From the NCBI GenBank assembly GCA_003105285.1, contig PQAN01000279.1:1528-9781 (forward strand): a stretch of 8,254 bases of DNA. The letters are read 5' to 3'. Shown here one piece after another: positions 6,068 through 8,254 of this stretch (position 1 is the stretch's first letter; each line of letters starts with the position of its first letter). The notes beneath the pieces were generated by a model, which was not told where the DNA came from, did no database searches, and saw nothing but the letters and a program-made list of their open reading frames with translations. Origin of the DNA: Methylocystaceae bacterium (GTDB lineage Bacteria; Pseudomonadota; Alphaproteobacteria; Rhizobiales; Beijerinckiaceae). A program made the position numbers and the translations under genes.

Positions 6068-6334
6068 CGACGGAGACGGCCGATCGATCGAGGATCATGG
6101 CGACAAGGCTCCGGGTACACGGCAATCAGCACTCGAGTGACGATTGATCTCCTACCGAATTCCCGACAAAACTCGCTCCACCCAGGGACATCGTGACGCT
6201 CATGTTACTTTGACTTGCTATGGTGACGATCGCGAGCTTGTGTCGGCTCATGCTTTCGAGCCCGACTCTGGATGCGCAGCTAACTACTTTTTGGATGCCG
6301 TGATCATTCGTTTTGCTGCCGAAGGGAATTCGTC
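6068..6334. other. Non-coding stretch before the efflux operon
   Basis: About 270 bases follow the NodT remnant with no frame that resembles a protein; the ORFs across it on both strands have irregular composition. The part from about 6140 to 6320 is less GC-rich than its surroundings and may hold the promoter of the downstream genes. TTGACT at 6210-6215 could be a -35 element, but I see no good -10 at the right distance. Confidence 0.4.
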
Positions 6335-6754
6335 GTGTCGTCGTTTCACATTCTGCCGCCTCTCGTCGCTTCGCTCCGGCGCCATTTGCCGTTTTCGGCT
6401 CGAGCGGGAAAGACGATCCTCGCGAACAGGAGGGGCGCCTCCTCGTATATGAGACCGTCGTCACGCTGTTCGGTGACGCAAGTCTATGACGGAGGAGAGC
6501 GATTGGGTCTGATGTGTCAGCTCGAGTTCGAGGACGCAGGGCGCGAGCCTTCGATTATCGTCGCGTCGGTGACGCAGTTGAGCGTCGATCGCAAATGTCC
6601 GGTTTGGCGCGACATCGTCGCCTATCAGAAACTCCGTCGCGAACGGTTGGTCGAATCGGGCCGAGAGATCGAGCGCCCCATGGTTTCAGGAACCGTCGCG
6701 CCTGTCCACGCCGACGGGTTGCGCCGCGGACAGGAGTGGCGAAGCGGAAAATGA
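6335..6754 (+). CDS. Uncharacterised protein, possible local frame disruption
   Basis: 139 residues from GTG 6335, which has GAAGGGAA seven bases upstream. I do not recognise the family; there is no signal peptide, membrane helix or cysteine motif. The N-terminal part (LPPLVASLRRHLPFSARAGK) and the C-terminal part (GERLGLMCQLEFEDAGREP, then VTQLSVDRKCPVWRDIVAYQ and a basic LRRERL helix) read like real protein. The piece between (about residues 33-51, SSYMRPSSRCSVTQ) uses odd codons, whereas frame 1 across the same bases gives GRLLVYETVVTLFGDAS, which is far more protein-like. Two nearby compensating indels, or two sequencing errors, would explain it. The stop overlaps the adaptor start (ATGA at 6751-6754), so the gene probably belongs to the efflux operon and is translationally coupled to it. 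Function unknown. Confidence 0.55.
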   Translation: MSSFHILPPLVASLRRHLPFSARAGKTILANRRGASSYMRPSSRCSVTQVYDGGERLGLMCQLEFEDAGREPSIIVASVTQLSVDRKCPVWRDIVAYQKLRRERLVESGREIERPMVSGTVAPVHADGLRRGQEWRSGK

Positions 6755-7941
6755 GCGCCGAACCGACGATCGGCGCGTCCATTCGCGCTGCAGAACGGCA
6801 GGGCGGGCGCGTGAGCGGGATTCGGCGCGCACCGCTCCTGTGGGCGGGGGGAGTCGTCGCGCTGGCGGCGCTGGCGTTCGTCTTTCGGCCCTGGGGCTGG
6901 ACGAAGCCGGGCGTTTCCGCCGGCAAGGCGGCGGAGCCCGCGCCAGTCGGCGTCGCTGTCGCCGTGAAAGGCGATCTCGACGTCACGCTCAAGGCGCTCG
7001 GGACCGTGACGCCGCTTTCGACCGTGCCGGTGAAGACGCAGATTTCGGGGCGAATAACGCGGATCGGCTTCGAGGAAGGGCAGATGGTGAAGGAAGGTGA
7101 CTTCCTCGCCGAGATCGATCCGCGGCCCTATCGTCACGCGCTGAGGCAGGCCCAAGGACAGCTCATCCGCGACAAGGCGCTGCTCGACAACGCCCGCCTC
7201 GATCTTGAGCGCTACAGGCGTCTCGTCGGGCAGAATTCGATCTCGCGCCAGCAGCTCGACACTCAGGCGTCGCTCGTTAGGCAATACGAAGGGGCTGTGG
7301 AGATCGACGAGGCCAATGTCGAAAACGCCGAGCTCAATCTCGAATATTGCCGCATCGTCGCGCCGGTCGCGGGCCGTGTCGGCCTCCGCCAGATCGATCT
7401 CGGCAATTATGTGCAGGCAGGGGGTGAAAGTCTCGTCGTGCTTACCAGGCTGCAGCCGATCGCCGTCGTCTTTCCGCTCGCCGAGGATCATCTGCCGCGG
7501 ATCATGAAGGCGCTGCGCGCCGGCGTGAAGCCGAACGTGACGATCTACGATCGTTCCGGGCGCGAAGCGATCACGCATGGGGAGATCGCCGGCCTCGACT
7601 CGCAGATCGATCCGACGACTGGCACGGTAAAACTCAAGGCGCAGTTCGGCAACGCCGACCTCGCATTGTTCCCCAATCAGTTCGTCAACGTGCGCGTGGC
7701 GGCGGAGACGCTGCGCGATGCGATCGTCGTGCCGACGGCGGCCGTTCAATATGGTCCGAAAGGACCCTTCGCCTATGTCGTCTCGGCCGATGGCGCAGCG
7801 TTCGCGCGCCCGATCGAACTCGGGCCGGGGCAGGGGGAGAAGACGGTCGCGCTCTCCGGCCTTTCAGCCGGTGAGCGTCTCGTCGTCGCCGGCGCGGACC
7901 GCCTGCGCGACGGTGCCAAGGTGAAGGTTCTCGACGAGTGA
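6751..7941 (+). CDS. RND efflux periplasmic adaptor subunit (MdtA-like membrane fusion protein)
   Basis: 396 residues from ATG 6751, chosen because it overlaps the preceding stop as ATGA and leaves a short cytoplasmic tail before the membrane anchor (about 29-46, LLWAGGVVALAALAFVF). GTG 6811 is an alternative start. The adaptor domains follow: first lipoyl half (92-125, PVKTQISGRITRIGFEEGQ, EGDFLAEIDPRPY), helical hairpin (126-198, LLDNARLDLERYRRLVGQNS, SRQQLDTQASLV), second lipoyl half (AEL to APVAGRVGLRQIDLGNYV, 204-221), then beta-barrel and membrane-proximal domains (GLDSQIDPTTGTVKLKAQF, FPNQFVNVRV, VVPTAAVQYG). This is the MdtA/MexA-like pattern. The protein links the inner-membrane pump to an outer-membrane channel for drug or other small-molecule export. 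It looks complete. The matching channel gene upstream is broken. Confidence 0.95.
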   Translation: MSAEPTIGASIRAAERQGGRVSGIRRAPLLWAGGVVALAALAFVFRPWGWTKPGVSAGKAAEPAPVGVAVAVKGDLDVTLKALGTVTPLSTVPVKTQISGRITRIGFEEGQMVKEGDFLAEIDPRPYRHALRQAQGQLIRDKALLDNARLDLERYRRLVGQNSISRQQLDTQASLVRQYEGAVEIDEANVENAELNLEYCRIVAPVAGRVGLRQIDLGNYVQAGGESLVVLTRLQPIAVVFPLAEDHLPRIMKALRAGVKPNVTIYDRSGREAITHGEIAGLDSQIDPTTGTVKLKAQFGNADLALFPNQFVNVRVAAETLRDAIVVPTAAVQYGPKGPFAYVVSADGAAFARPIELGPGQGEKTVALSGLSAGERLVVAGADRLRDGAKVKVLDE

Positions 7942-8254
7942 ATCCTTCGGCTCTCTTCATAAGGCGGCCGGTCGCGACGACTCTGTCGATGGTGTCGATC
8001 CTGCTTGCCGGCGTCGTCGGCTTTCTTTTTCTTCCTGTGTCGGCGCTTCCATCGGTCGACTATCCGACGATCGAGGTCAGGACGTTCTATCCAGGCGCCA
8101 GTCCCGAAGTGATGGCGAGCGCGATCGCCGCTCCGCTCGAGCGCCAGCTCGGCCAGATGCCCGGCCTCGATCAGATGAGCTCGACGAGCGCCGCCGGCGC
8201 GTCGGTCATCACTCTTCGCTTTTCGCTCGACATGCCGCTCGACGTCGCCGAGCA
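7938..8254 (+). CDS. RND efflux pump permease, N-terminal part (MdtB/MdtC-like, runs off window)
   Basis: GTG 7938 overlaps the adaptor stop as GTGA, a standard coupled start, and is followed by NPSALFIRRPVATTLSM, the typical cytoplasmic lead and first helix of HAE1-type RND permeases. The helix continues through LLAGVVGFLFLPVSALPSVD, then YPTIEVRTFYPGASPEVM, APLERQLGQMPGLDQM and SSTSAAGASVITLRFSLD of the porter domain, as in MdtB, MdtC and MuxB. About 105 of the usual 1,020-1,050 residues lie in the window. It is a proton-driven exporter in the inner membrane that works with the adaptor just upstream; in Mdt-type systems a second permease commonly follows, which cannot be seen here. The substrate is unknown, and the sequence is not of the metal-exporting CusA/CzcA kind at its N-terminus. 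Confidence 0.95.
   Translation, partial: MNPSALFIRRPVATTLSMVSILLAGVVGFLFLPVSALPSVDYPTIEVRTFYPGASPEVMASAIAAPLERQLGQMPGLDQMSSTSAAGASVITLRFSLDMPLDVAE

Noticed and set aside
6077..6092. CGATCGATCG palindromic run after the NodT stop
   Set aside because: Short overlapping CGATCG units are common in this kind of genome and no hairpin with a T-tract follows.
6625..7749. 374-codon minus-strand open frame
   Set aside because: It is antisense to the well-supported adaptor gene and has no recognisable motif.
1..8254. CRISPR array, tRNA or rRNA
   Set aside because: No regularly spaced direct repeats and no tRNA- or rRNA-like stretch were seen on either strand.

Overview
The window looks like chromosomal DNA of a GC-rich alphaproteobacterium, probably Rhizobiales. 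Coding frames favour G/C third positions, the kinase fragment at the left edge has the FEPFWRK form common there, and the efflux genes are of the NodT/MdtA/MdtB type. The set HupE-like protein, CopC and PepSY transmembrane protein would fit a methanotroph such as Methylosinus or Methylocystis, but that is an inference and no methane-oxidation gene is present.

Left part (1-1006): the 3' end of a sensor histidine kinase, then an N-terminal scar of an IS1182-type transposase on the minus strand that abuts the kinase stop, then a small NTF2-like (SnoaL/DUF4440-type) gene.

Middle part (1045-5002): a likely metal-handling block. A HupE/UreJ-type membrane protein (minus) is divergent from a CopC-type periplasmic Cu(II)-binding protein (plus). 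CopC is followed by an unrecognised 189-residue membrane-anchored periplasmic protein (plus), and this converges on a four-helix PepSY transmembrane protein (minus) that keeps the histidines expected of a haem-type metal-chelate reductase. An AT-rich dyad overlaps a candidate hupE-like promoter, and a perfect 26-bp palindrome lies inside the CopC linker.

Decayed zone (5097-6067): two gene remnants meet head to head at about 5230. One is the ATP-binding tail of a second histidine kinase (minus), with TGA where a G2-box glycine should be. The other is a NodT-family outer-membrane efflux gene (plus) that lacks its N-terminus, has an internal TAG, has lost a central block, and carries a 62-bp segment that is inverted between perfect 10-bp inverted repeats. 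Flipping that segment on paper restores a continuous NodT reading frame up to the deletion point.

Right part (6335-8254): a small uncharacterised gene with a suspicious internal stretch overlaps by ATGA an MdtA-like periplasmic adaptor. The adaptor overlaps by GTGA the start of an MdtB/MdtC-like RND pump that runs off the window. Adaptor and pump look intact, so the pump must use an outer-membrane channel other than the broken one upstream.
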